Positions 1 to 7,437 of a stretch of 64,000 bases of DNA are shown piece after piece. The stretch is from assembly GCA_934675465.1 (NCBI GenBank), contig CAKUQM010000005.1, positions 1 to 64,000 on the forward strand, in the 5' to 3' direction. How positions within the stretch are numbered: position 1 is the stretch's first letter; every line of letters begins with the position of its first letter. The DNA is from an uncultured Erysipelotrichaceae bacterium. Its GTDB lineage: Bacteria > Bacillota_I > Bacilli_A > Erysipelotrichales > Erysipelotrichaceae. The notes beneath the pieces were generated by a model. That model was not told the origin of the DNA, made no database searches, and saw only the letters and a program-made list of their open reading frames with translations. The translations under genes and the position numbers were made by a program.

Positions 1-36
1 GTATAGATAGTGAATCAAGCACGTTGCCGGTTAGAG

Positions 37-59
37 AACTCTCGAAAGAGAGTTTTTCT
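37..59 (+). terminator. Intrinsic terminator of an upstream gene
   Basis: A 7-bp stem (37-43 with 48-54) closes a GAAA tetraloop and runs into a T-rich tail. It probably ends a + strand gene that lies outside the window. Confidence 0.8.
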
Positions 60-110
60 TTTTGTCTAGAATAGCCTTGTTATTATTGAGAGGGGTTTAT
101 TGTAAACTTT

Positions 111-182
111 ATGTGAAATATTTAACTTTCTTCGGTCAAAACTATTGCATAAGAATATTATTACTTGTTAAAATTTGCATAA
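111..182 (+). promoter_or_regulatory. Alcohol dehydrogenase upstream region with Rex-like sites and direct repeats
   Basis: Positions 111-128 and 165-182 resemble Rex redox-repressor operators; the second has a perfect left half TTGTTAA, while the right halves are imperfect. The sequence TTGCATAAG followed by an ATATT motif occurs at 144 and again at 175, about three helical turns apart. Rex often controls fermentative alcohol dehydrogenases in Firmicutes, so NADH-responsive control is a reasonable inference. No clean promoter pair was identified. Confidence 0.3.
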
Positions 183-221
183 GTGATATTAACACTGCAC
201 ATGCTTAAGGAGGAAAATAAT

Positions 222-1283
222 ATGAAAGGCTATGCAATGCTAAAAATCGGAGAATCTGGTTGGATTGAAAAAGATAGACCAGTATGCGGACCAATGGATG
301 CCATTTGTAAACCACTTGCTCTTGCTATTTGTACAAGTGACATTCACACTTTGTGGGAAGGCGCTATTGGTGAAAGACACAATATGATTCTAGGACATGA
401 AGGTTGTGCTGAAATTGTCGAAGTTGGTGAACTTGTAAAAGACTTTAAAGTTGGTGATAGAGTATTGGTTCCAGCTATTACACCAGATTGGAACTCTTTA
501 GAAGCTCAGGCCGGCTATTCTATGCACTCTGGTGGAATGTTGGCTGGTTGGAAATTCTCTAACTTCAAAGATGGTGTATTCTCAGAATACTTCCATGTAA
601 ATGACGCTGATGGTAACTTAGCTTTATTACCAGACAATATTAATACTGTAGATGCTTGTATGTTATCGGACATGGTACCAACAGGATTCCACGGTGTAGA
701 ACTTGCTGGAGTTGAATTTGGTGATAGTGTACTGGTTATTGGTATTGGCCCAGTTGGTCTTATGTCTGTTGCTGGTGCTAACATGCACGGTGCTGCTAGA
801 ATAATTGCTGTAGGCACAAGACCGGTTTGTGTTGAAGCTGCTAAATACTATGGCGCTACTGATTTTATTAGTTATAAAAACGGATCAATTTCAGAACAAG
901 TTCTTAATATGACCGATGGAAAAGGTGTAGACAAAATCATCATTGCTGGTGGAGGCGTAGAAACATTCTCAGAAGCAATCAAATGCCTAAAACCGGGTGG
1001 TAAGATTGGCAACGTAAACTATCTAGGTAGTGGTGAATACATTGATATACCGCGTGTAGAATGGGGTGTAGGCATGGGTCATAAACAAATTAATGGTGGT
1101 CTAATGCCAGGTGGTCGTTTAAGAATGGAAAAACTAGCTGCTCTTGTAAGCTGTGGTAAGTTAGATTTAAAACCGCTTAGTACACATGTATTTGAAGGCT
1201 TTGATCATCTAGAAGAAGCTCTATTCCTTATGAGAGATAAACCAGCTGACTTGATTAAGCCAGTAGTTAAATTATCTGACTAA
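222..1283 (+). CDS. adh: NADP-dependent secondary alcohol (isopropanol) dehydrogenase
   Basis: Zinc-dependent medium-chain dehydrogenase of the type that reduces acetone and other ketones to secondary alcohols with NADPH. The 353-residue product aligns almost end to end with clostridial isopropanol dehydrogenase (about 351 residues). The catalytic zinc ligands are Cys37, His59 and the Asp of DMVPTG near residue 150. GIGPVGL forms the Rossmann turn, and Thr199-Arg200 with a Tyr near 218 matches the NADP pocket, with Thr replacing the usual Ser. The start was set at 222 because AAGGAGG lies nine bases before it; a GTG at 183 has no ribosome site. It is monocistronic, with a terminator just after the stop. 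Coding strand is A/C-rich. Confidence 0.95.
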   Translation: MKGYAMLKIGESGWIEKDRPVCGPMDAICKPLALAICTSDIHTLWEGAIGERHNMILGHEGCAEIVEVGELVKDFKVGDRVLVPAITPDWNSLEAQAGYSMHSGGMLAGWKFSNFKDGVFSEYFHVNDADGNLALLPDNINTVDACMLSDMVPTGFHGVELAGVEFGDSVLVIGIGPVGLMSVAGANMHGAARIIAVGTRPVCVEAAKYYGATDFISYKNGSISEQVLNMTDGKGVDKIIIAGGGVETFSEAIKCLKPGGKIGNVNYLGSGEYIDIPRVEWGVGMGHKQINGGLMPGGRLRMEKLAALVSCGKLDLKPLSTHVFEGFDHLEEALFLMRDKPADLIKPVVKLSD

Positions 1284-1291
1284 AAATTTAT

Positions 1292-1320
1292 AAGCTGGAG
1301 CCATAAACTCCAGCTTTCTT
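1292..1320 (+). terminator. Intrinsic terminator after adh
   Basis: A 9-bp perfect stem (1292-1300 with 1308-1316) is followed by a short T-rich tail. The next gene starts only nine bases later, so that gene needs readthrough or its own start site. Confidence 0.85.
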
Positions 1321-1328
1321 AAACTTAT

Positions 1329-2249
1329 ATGAAAATATTAATCGTATCAGGATTCCTAGGTGCAGGCAAAACAACATTTATAAAAGAATTGGCATTAAAA
1401 AGCCAGAAGCATTTTTGTATACTCGAAAACGAATATGCAACTCTTGATATAGATAGTGACCGTTTAAGAGACGATGTAAACCTTAACATATATGAATTAA
1501 ACGAAAAATGTGTATGTTGCAGCACTAAAAATGACATCGCGTCATCAATTTTAACAATCGCAAACACCATTAATCCAGAATTCCTAGTAATTGAACCAAG
1601 CGGTGTAGCCTATCTTAATAATGTCATAAATAGAGTAAGCAAAGTCTTATATGAACGCATAATATTATTAGCTCCAATTACCATCGTTTCAGGTAACGAA
1701 ATGATAGATGAAAAAGTAGTCTATAATCAAATAAAAGAAGCTAAAACAATCATTGTCTCAAAAATGGAACAAGCTTCTTATGATAAAAAAGAAAAACTAT
1801 ATTCTTTATTAAATAAAATCAACAACGAAGCTGATATTATCGTTGATGATTATCATTTATTAAATAAAGAATTCTTTGACAACCTATTAAAAACAACATA
1901 TGACAATAAAGTTATGTCAAAAGAAGAAACAGTCACAAACTATGATACTGTGGAATTGCTCAACCTAAATATGTCTAATATATCCAAGGCTATAGTTTTC
2001 ATGGAAGATATAATACATGGAAGATATGGTAACATTATTAGAGCTAAAGGCGGCATCAACATAAATAATGCAAAATATAGATTTGATGTTGTTGATGGCT
2101 ATTACTCGATACAAGACTTTGAAAATTCTGAAAACAATGCTGTATTTATAGGGCACAATCTTGTAAAGAATCAACTTAAAAACGACAGTAACGCCAACCT
2201 TTACACCAAGAGAGAAACTCGCTATCAAAAGAATAATGTGGTAAGATAA
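1329..2249 (+). CDS. CobW/G3E-family GTPase, probable metallochaperone
   Basis: P-loop GTPase of the G3E/COG0523 group, whose members insert metals or supply zinc to client proteins. Visible motifs are the Walker A GFLGAGKTT at residues 8-16, the metal-binding CVCC at 61-64 and EPSG at 89-92. The guanine-specificity position reads SKME rather than NKxD, a common variation. The C-terminal half is short for the family, and no His-rich stretch is seen. No Shine-Dalgarno sequence precedes the ATG, which lies just after the adh terminator. It begins a tight cluster with the secreted protein, miaA and the M3 peptidase. The substrate metal cannot be told from sequence. Confidence 0.85.
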   Translation: MKILIVSGFLGAGKTTFIKELALKSQKHFCILENEYATLDIDSDRLRDDVNLNIYELNEKCVCCSTKNDIASSILTIANTINPEFLVIEPSGVAYLNNVINRVSKVLYERIILLAPITIVSGNEMIDEKVVYNQIKEAKTIIVSKMEQASYDKKEKLYSLLNKINNEADIIVDDYHLLNKEFFDNLLKTTYDNKVMSKEETVTNYDTVELLNLNMSNISKAIVFMEDIIHGRYGNIIRAKGGININNAKYRFDVVDGYYSIQDFENSENNAVFIGHNLVKNQLKNDSNANLYTKRETRYQKNNVVR

Positions 2250-2254
2250 AAAAG

Positions 2255-2926
2255 ATGAGAAGAATTTTTAAATTATTAACAGTTTTATTTGTATTTCTAC
2301 TTATAAGTGGTTTCACTTATATAAACGAAGATAAAGAAGACAATACTTCTACTTTTGAACTAGGCGATTTATACAATTATCAAAAGGCCTTCAAAAGTGA
2401 AGAAATCGATGTTTGTGCAAGTGGTGTAGCCAAGACATATATGGACTATCGTGCAACTACTGCTAGAAACTCTAGACAATACAAATTTATTCACAATAAT
2501 CTTACAGTCGATGAAACAACTGGCTTTCTTTATGATGAGGATGGTTTTATTGGCGTTGCCCTAGGCTCATTCTATGGCGAAATTGGAGACCGTTTCTATT
2601 TCACACTAGAAAGCGGTGTTGTTCTTCCACTAGTTAAATGTGAAGAAAAAGCAGATGGCGACACTGACGGAAGTGGTTGCTACCACTTAAGTGATAATTC
2701 GGTTATGGAATTTGTCATTGACAAAAACTATGCACTTAATTATTTCGGTCGCTTATCAAACAACTATGTATTAAATGGTAACTATAATAACTACGAATTA
2801 TTCAACGGACCTATTGTTAAAGTTGAAAAAGTATTAGATGAAAAAAGCAGTGATTATGTAACATACACTAGTGACACTCCAACAATTACTAACGACGATA
2901 TATTTGATTACGGTAGTGGTTATTAA
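2255..2926 (+). CDS. Secreted protein of unknown function
   Basis: The 223-residue product has a clear export signal: basic start, hydrophobic segment at about residues 6-20, then a charged acidic linker. The middle (about residues 90-165) carries alternating hydrophobic strands around GDRFYFTLESG, a pair of Cys, and an EFVIDK segment. This resembles small extracellular double-psi beta-barrel proteins, but that is an impression only. The gene starts five bases after the CobW stop and overlaps miaA by one base, so it belongs to the same operon. There is no Shine-Dalgarno sequence; translation is probably coupled. I do not recognise the family. Confidence 0.75.
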   Translation: MRRIFKLLTVLFVFLLISGFTYINEDKEDNTSTFELGDLYNYQKAFKSEEIDVCASGVAKTYMDYRATTARNSRQYKFIHNNLTVDETTGFLYDEDGFIGVALGSFYGEIGDRFYFTLESGVVLPLVKCEEKADGDTDGSGCYHLSDNSVMEFVIDKNYALNYFGRLSNNYVLNGNYNNYELFNGPIVKVEKVLDEKSSDYVTYTSDTPTITNDDIFDYGSGY

Positions 2927-3819
2927 TGAACAAAAAAGTATTAGTTATAGTAGGACCCACAGCAGTAGGCAAGACTTCTTTCGGAATTGAATGTGCTAAT
3001 AGATACAATGGCGAAATTATATCCGGTGACAGCATTCAAATCTATAAAGGATTAGATATCGGTAGCGCTAAAGCCACCAAAGATGAACAATCAAAAGCAA
3101 TTCATCATCTAATCGATATAAAGGAACCGAGTGAAAATTATTCAGTAAAAGACTTCCAAGAACGAGGTCGTTTTTTAATAGATGAACTTACTAAACAAAA
3201 CAAACTGCCAATAGTGGTTGGCGGTACAGGCTTATATATTAAAGCTCTCTTATATGATTACGAATTTAAGGACGAAGAAAATAACGACAATCCTTATGAC
3301 GAGCTAACAAATGAACAAATATATGACATCCTTCTTAAAGAAGATCCTGAATGTTTAGAAAAGATTCATATCAATAATCGCAAAAGACTTGTAAGAGCCT
3401 TAAATGTTTTAAGAAAACACGGCACAGGTATCTCAAAAATCCAAGCACAACAAGAACACAAGATGTTATATGATGCTAAAATCATTGGCCTAACTAAAGA
3501 TAGAGAACAACTTTATAAAGATATCAACAAAAGAGTAGACATGATGATTGACGAAGGCCTGTTAGAGGAAATTAAAGGCCTATTAGAACGCGGGGTTAGC
3601 TTTGATGACCAATGCATGCAAGGAATAGGATACAAAGAATTTAGAACTTATTTTGAAGGTGTAGCAACACCTCAAGAATGCATCGAACTTGTTAAAAAGA
3701 ACACGCGTCACTTTGTTAAAAGACAATACACTTGGTTTAATAATCAAATGCCAATGAAGTGGTATGAAGATAAAGAAAACGCAATCTTAGAAATTGATAG
3801 ATGGAGGGAAACAAAATGA
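2926..3819 (+). CDS. miaA: tRNA dimethylallyltransferase
   Basis: Transfers a dimethylallyl group to N6 of A37 in tRNAs that read UNN codons. The 297-residue length is normal. The P-loop GPTAVGKTS is at residues 10-18, followed by DSIQIYKGLDIGSAK and GGTGLYIKALLYDY, which are hallmark MiaA motifs. The Arg-rich RQYTWFNNQ near the C-terminus is also typical. Its ATG shares a base with the preceding stop, and its end overlaps the next start as ATGA, so it is translationally coupled on both sides. Confidence 0.97.
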   Translation: MNKKVLVIVGPTAVGKTSFGIECANRYNGEIISGDSIQIYKGLDIGSAKATKDEQSKAIHHLIDIKEPSENYSVKDFQERGRFLIDELTKQNKLPIVVGGTGLYIKALLYDYEFKDEENNDNPYDELTNEQIYDILLKEDPECLEKIHINNRKRLVRALNVLRKHGTGISKIQAQQEHKMLYDAKIIGLTKDREQLYKDINKRVDMMIDEGLLEEIKGLLERGVSFDDQCMQGIGYKEFRTYFEGVATPQECIELVKKNTRHFVKRQYTWFNNQMPMKWYEDKENAILEIDRWRETK

Positions 3820-5507
3820 AATTTAAAGATTTTAAGTACGAACATTTAGAACTAGAAACAATCAAAAAAGAATTTGGAGCATTGTTGAAAGAGCTAGAAG
3901 CATGTGATAATGCTGAAACTTTTATGCAAGCATTTAAAAAAACCAACAAGTATCGTAGCCACATTCAAACAATGTTGACACTATGTAACATTAGACATTC
4001 AATCGATACAAGCGATGAATACTATGACAAAGAAAGAAATTATTTAGACGAAACAGTTCCATATATTCAAGCATATGAAACTAAATTCTTCAAACTTGTA
4101 AACGATTGTCCATTCAAAAACGAACTAGACATTCCTGAAACATTCTTCAAGTTATGCGAATATTCATTAAAAACATTTGATGAAAAAATCATTGCTGAAC
4201 TTCAAGAAGAAAACCGTTTAGTAAGTGAATATGGCAAACTAAAAGCAAGCGCTAAGATTGAATTTGAAGGTGAGACATATAACTTAGCATCTATCGCCCC
4301 ACTTATGTCTAGTGATGATAGAGAAACTCGTAAGAAAGCAACTATGGCATATTGCGATTTCTTCAAAGAAAATGAAGAAAAGTTTGATAACAACTATGAT
4401 GCTCTAGTCAAAGTAAGAGATAAGATGGCTAAGAAACTTGGCTATGAAAACTACATTGAACTTGGTTATTTAAGAATGAACCGTTTTGATTACGACGAAC
4501 AAATGGTTGAAAATTATCGTAAACAAGTTCGTGAAGTCATCGTTCCACTCGCAACAAGAATCCACCAAGCTCAAGCTAAAAGAATCGGTGTTGATAAATT
4601 AGAATGCTATGACTTAAACTATGAATTTAAAGATGGCAACCCAAAACCAGTAGGTGATGAATCAGTTCTTGTTCCTTTAGCTCTTGAAATGTATACCAAG
4701 ATGTCTAAGGAAACAGGTGAATTCTTTAAGAGAATGGTAGATGATGATTTATTCGATTTAACCACAAAACCAAACAAAGAAATGGGTGGTTATTGTACAG
4801 ATTTATTTGACTATAAAGTCCCATTCATCTTCTCTAACTTTAATGGTGAAGCAGGTGATGTTAATGTTTTATGTCATGAAGCAGGACATGCACTTCAATC
4901 TTACTTATCTATGCAGACAATTGAAATCCCAGACATCGCTTTCCCAACAATGGAATCATGTGAAATTCATTCAATGTCTATGGAATTTTTTGCCTTCCCA
5001 TACTTAGATCTATTCTTTGGCAAAGATGGTGATAAGTATAAGTACCATGAACTATCAGGTGCCCTAACATTTCTTCCTTATGGATGTTTAGTTGACCACT
5101 TCCAACATGAAGTATATAAGCATCCTGAAATGACATGCGAGGAACGTAAGGCTACATGGAGAAGACTAGAAAAAGAGTATAAGCCAGACATCGATTATAA
5201 AGACTTTGATATTTTAGAAAGAGGCGGTTACTTCTATCGCCAAGGACATATTTTCCAATCTCCTTTCTATTATATTGATTACACACTAGCTCAAGTATGT
5301 GCTCTACAATTCTTTAAGAGATTTATTGATAATGACCCTGATTATTTCAAAGATTATCTACATATTTGTAGTATCGGTGGTACTAGATCTTTTGTACAAA
5401 TCGTCAAAGAAGCTGGATTGATTTCTCCGTTTGAAGATGGATGTTTAGCATCTATTGCCTCAATCATGGAAGATGAATTAAATAAATTAGGTGAGAAGCT
5501 TGGATAA
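3816..5507 (+). CDS. M3-family oligoendopeptidase (PepF-like)
   Basis: Cytosolic zinc metallopeptidase that degrades oligopeptides. The 563-residue product has the HEAGH zinc motif at residues 354-358 and the downstream MESCEIHSMSMEF helix supplying the third ligand. It fits the M3B oligoendopeptidase group that is distinct from classical PepF. The start at 3816 is preceded by GGAGG and overlaps miaA by four bases; an in-frame ATG at 3801 lacks such a site. The gene is A/C-rich on the coding strand, like a lagging-strand gene, although it lies on the main coding strand here. A terminator overlaps its stop. Confidence 0.93.
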   Translation: MKFKDFKYEHLELETIKKEFGALLKELEACDNAETFMQAFKKTNKYRSHIQTMLTLCNIRHSIDTSDEYYDKERNYLDETVPYIQAYETKFFKLVNDCPFKNELDIPETFFKLCEYSLKTFDEKIIAELQEENRLVSEYGKLKASAKIEFEGETYNLASIAPLMSSDDRETRKKATMAYCDFFKENEEKFDNNYDALVKVRDKMAKKLGYENYIELGYLRMNRFDYDEQMVENYRKQVREVIVPLATRIHQAQAKRIGVDKLECYDLNYEFKDGNPKPVGDESVLVPLALEMYTKMSKETGEFFKRMVDDDLFDLTTKPNKEMGGYCTDLFDYKVPFIFSNFNGEAGDVNVLCHEAGHALQSYLSMQTIEIPDIAFPTMESCEIHSMSMEFFAFPYLDLFFGKDGDKYKYHELSGALTFLPYGCLVDHFQHEVYKHPEMTCEERKATWRRLEKEYKPDIDYKDFDILERGGYFYRQGHIFQSPFYYIDYTLAQVCALQFFKRFIDNDPDYFKDYLHICSIGGTRSFVQIVKEAGLISPFEDGCLASIASIMEDELNKLGEKLG

Positions 5508-5525
5508 AACCAAGTTTTTCTTTTT
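5496..5525 (+). terminator. Intrinsic terminator of the miaA operon
   Basis: CTTGG (499-503) pairs with CCAAG (510-514) and is followed by a long T-rich tract. The stem includes the peptidase stop codon. Confidence 0.8.
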
Positions 5526-5532
5526 CCGTTTT

Positions 5533-5561
5533 TTCATAATATCGATATAAAAGAATATAAA
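5533..5561 (+). promoter_or_regulatory. Promoter of the membrane ferredoxin gene, leaderless arrangement
   Basis: TTCATA at 5533, a 17-base spacer and TATAAA at 5556-5561. The ATG follows nine bases after the -10 box, so transcription should start at or next to the start codon. Confidence 0.6.
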
Positions 5562-5569
5562 ATAAGAAT

Positions 5570-6400
5570 ATGGAATGCAAGAAATATTTACCATCACTAT
5601 TATTCTTTTTATTATTTGAGATAATAGCTTTTACTTTGTATCTTACAACGAATAATTTGTTCTATTTGATTAACTTCACATATATTGGCTCTTGTTTTGC
5701 CCTAGGAACAGTTCTTTTTACAGCTGGCAAAAAATATGCTAGACACTTTGTGCAATTGGCAGTAGGCTCTTATATGCTTATTTATCTTGGATTAATTTCC
5801 CAAGAAAATATGCAGATAGAAGGTTTTTGGTACTACCTATTTTTAGGAACATTTGAAGCGGCTACTATTCATTATGCGGTTGCTAAGATATTTGGCCCTC
5901 TATTATTTGGCAGAGGATGGTGCGGTTATGCCTGTTGGACAGCGATGGTTTTAGACTTTCTTCCGTTTAAGACACCACTTAAGCCAAGAATCAAGAAACT
6001 AGGGCTCCTTAGATATCTAACATTCACATTCTCTTTGTTGCTGGTAATAGCTTTGTTCCTATTTAAAGTAGCCCATCTAGAAAAGATAATGTTATATTTG
6101 TTCATCATAGGTAACATCTTGTATTATCTATCAGGAATCATCTTGGCTTATATATTTAAAGATAATAGAGCATTCTGTAAATATTTATGTCCAGTTACTA
6201 TCTTTTTAAAACCGATGAGTTATTTCTCTTTGTTAAGAGTGCATTTCGATAAAACTAAATGTATTGGTTGTAAAAAATGTTTAAAAGTATGTCCAATGAA
6301 TGTTGAGGTTAACAACGATTCTCGTAAACGTAAAAATGCTACTGAGTGTATTTTGTGTTATGAATGTGTTAAGGCTTGTCCTACCAAAGCATTGCATTAA
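5570..6400 (+). CDS. Membrane 4Fe-4S ferredoxin-type protein (NapH/YccM-like)
   Basis: The 276-residue product has about six hydrophobic helices, then a cytosolic dicluster ferredoxin tail. [11 protein letters not shown] and CKYLCP are the Cys pairs typical of NapH/YccM/RdxA-like membrane electron carriers. Two CxxCxxCxxxCP motifs ([12 protein letters not shown] and [12 protein letters not shown]) follow at the C-terminus. It should pass electrons between a membrane donor and a cytosolic or membrane partner; no partner oxidoreductase is adjacent, so the pathway is unknown. No Shine-Dalgarno sequence is present and the -10 box sits directly before the ATG. Confidence 0.88.
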   Translation: MECKKYLPSLLFFLLFEIIAFTLYLTTNNLFYLINFTYIGSCFALGTVLFTAGKKYARHFVQLAVGSYMLIYLGLISQENMQIEGFWYYLFLGTFEAATIHYAVAKIFGPLLFGRGWCGYACWTAMVLDFLPFKTPLKPRIKKLGLLRYLTFTFSLLLVIALFLFKVAHLEKIMLYLFIIGNILYYLSGIILAYIFKDNRAFCKYLCPVTIFLKPMSYFSLLRVHFDKTKCIGCKKCLKVCPMNVEVNNDSRKRKNATECILCYECVKACPTKALH

Positions 6401-6420
6401 AAAATAGCATTAAAAAATAT

Positions 6421-6449
6421 TTGACACCAACCCTTTGTTGGAGGATAAT
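6421..6449 (+). promoter_or_regulatory. Promoter of rpmG-secE-nusG with a palindrome in its spacer
   Basis: TTGACA (6421-6426), a 17-base spacer and GATAAT (6444-6449) form a near-consensus sigma-A promoter. The spacer contains the inverted repeat CCAAC-5-GTTGG at 6427-6441, which could be a protein-binding site. Confidence 0.8.
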
Positions 6450-6456
6450 GATAAAG

Positions 6457-6482
6457 AAGATATTGTTAGCCAATATCTTTTT
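6457..6482 (+). other. 5' leader hairpin with U-tract in the rpmG-secE-nusG mRNA
   Basis: A perfect 9-bp stem (6457-6465 with 6471-6479) runs into TTTTT at 6478-6482. It lies at the predicted transcript 5' end, where it could stabilise the mRNA or act as an attenuator. Confidence 0.6.
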
Positions 6483-6495
6483 AAATACCAAAGTT

Positions 6496-6651
6496 ATGAA
6501 AGATAAGAATAAAACTATATTAATGTGCAGTGAGTGTTTATCAAGAAACTACTCAACTCACAAAAACAAAAAAGATTCAAGTGAGCGTTTAGAGCTCATG
6601 AAGTTTTGTCCTAGATGCAATAAGCATACTCTACATAAAGAGACTAAATAA
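6496..6651 (+). CDS. rpmG: 50S ribosomal protein L33
   Basis: A 51-residue zinc-ribbon form of L33: CSEC near the N-terminus and [14 protein letters not shown] near the C-terminus give the four Cys ligands. Length and sequence match the zinc-binding paralogue. The start at 6496 fits the family length; in-frame upstream ATGs run through the leader hairpin. No Shine-Dalgarno sequence is visible. The gene heads the usual rpmG-secE-nusG order, which joins ribosome, secretion and transcription-elongation functions. Confidence 0.93.
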   Translation: MKDKNKTILMCSECLSRNYSTHKNKKDSSERLELMKFCPRCNKHTLHKETK

Positions 6652-6662
6652 GGAGGCATAAT

Positions 6663-6845
6663 ATGAAGTGGTTTAGTCCTGCTGCCATCTTTAAAGAAAT
6701 TTCAAAGATTAGATGGCCAAAGAAAAATGATTTGTTAACTAACAGTGTTCAAGTAGTTGTGTTCACAGCATTCTTTGCGGTGTTCTTCTACTTGTGTCAA
6801 TTCTTAGTATCTATTTGTCTAAAGTTGATTGGAGTGATCAGATAA
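6663..6845 (+). CDS. secE: Preprotein translocase subunit SecE
   Basis: A 60-residue single-spanning SecE. The amphipathic helix FKEISKIRWPKKNDL is followed by one transmembrane segment, as in Gram-positive SecE. AGGAGG lies seven bases before the ATG. It clamps SecY in the membrane. It sits between rpmG and nusG, the near-universal arrangement. Confidence 0.95.
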   Translation: MKWFSPAAIFKEISKIRWPKKNDLLTNSVQVVVFTAFFAVFFYLCQFLVSICLKLIGVIR

Positions 6846-6846
6846 T

Positions 6847-7398
6847 ATGAGTGATGTATCAAATGAAAAGCAATGGTATGTAGTTAATACCTACGTAGGT
6901 CATGAAAACAGAGTAAAGGATAATCTTGAGAAGAGACTTGAGACTATGGGTATTTCTGATAACCTATTCAGAATCGTGGTTGCAGAAGAAACCGCCATCG
7001 ATATCAAGAATGAAAAGGCTAAGGAAGTAGTTAGAAATATCTTCCCAGGTTACTTATTTGTTGAAATGATTATGACAGATGAAGCTTGGTATGTTGTAAG
7101 AAACACTCCAGGTGTTACAGGATTTATCGGATCTTCTGGTGGTGGTGCTAAGCCAATTCCAGTTAAAGGTCCTGAAATTGAAGCAATCCTTAGAAGAATT
7201 GGTCAATCAGACAAGACCGTTGAAGTTAACTTCAAGGTTGGTGATGTTGTTAAGATTCTATCTGGTCCTTTCTCAGGTATGGAAGGTACAGTTGAGTCAA
7301 TGAATGACCAAACTCAAGTTGCAACCGTTCTAATTATCTTGTTTGGTAGAGAAACACCAACAGATTTAAATTACGTTGATATTGAACCAGCATTATAA
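6847..7398 (+). CDS. nusG: Transcription termination/antitermination factor NusG
   Basis: A 183-residue NusG with the N-terminal NGN domain (WYVVNTYVGHENRVKDNL, FPGYLFVEM, VVRNTPGVTGFIG) and a C-terminal KOW domain (FKVGDVVKILSGPFSGMEG). It binds RNA polymerase and modulates pausing and termination. It starts one base after secE and is probably translationally coupled, since no ribosome site is evident. A strong terminator follows. Confidence 0.97.
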   Translation: MSDVSNEKQWYVVNTYVGHENRVKDNLEKRLETMGISDNLFRIVVAEETAIDIKNEKAKEVVRNIFPGYLFVEMIMTDEAWYVVRNTPGVTGFIGSSGGGAKPIPVKGPEIEAILRRIGQSDKTVEVNFKVGDVVKILSGPFSGMEGTVESMNDQTQVATVLIILFGRETPTDLNYVDIEPAL

Positions 7399-7403
7399 GG
7401 TTT

Positions 7404-7427
7404 AAGGCTCTTTATGAGCCTTTTTTT
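7404..7427 (+). terminator. Intrinsic terminator after nusG
   Basis: AAGGCTC (7404-7410) pairs with GAGCCTT (7416-7422), followed by seven T. Confidence 0.92.
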
Positions 7428-7437
7428 GAAGGTATAT

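Noticed and set aside
515..817. Opposite-strand ORFs inside well-identified genes, such as this one inside adh
   Set aside because: They lack ribosome sites and recognisable motifs and lie antisense to conserved coding sequence.
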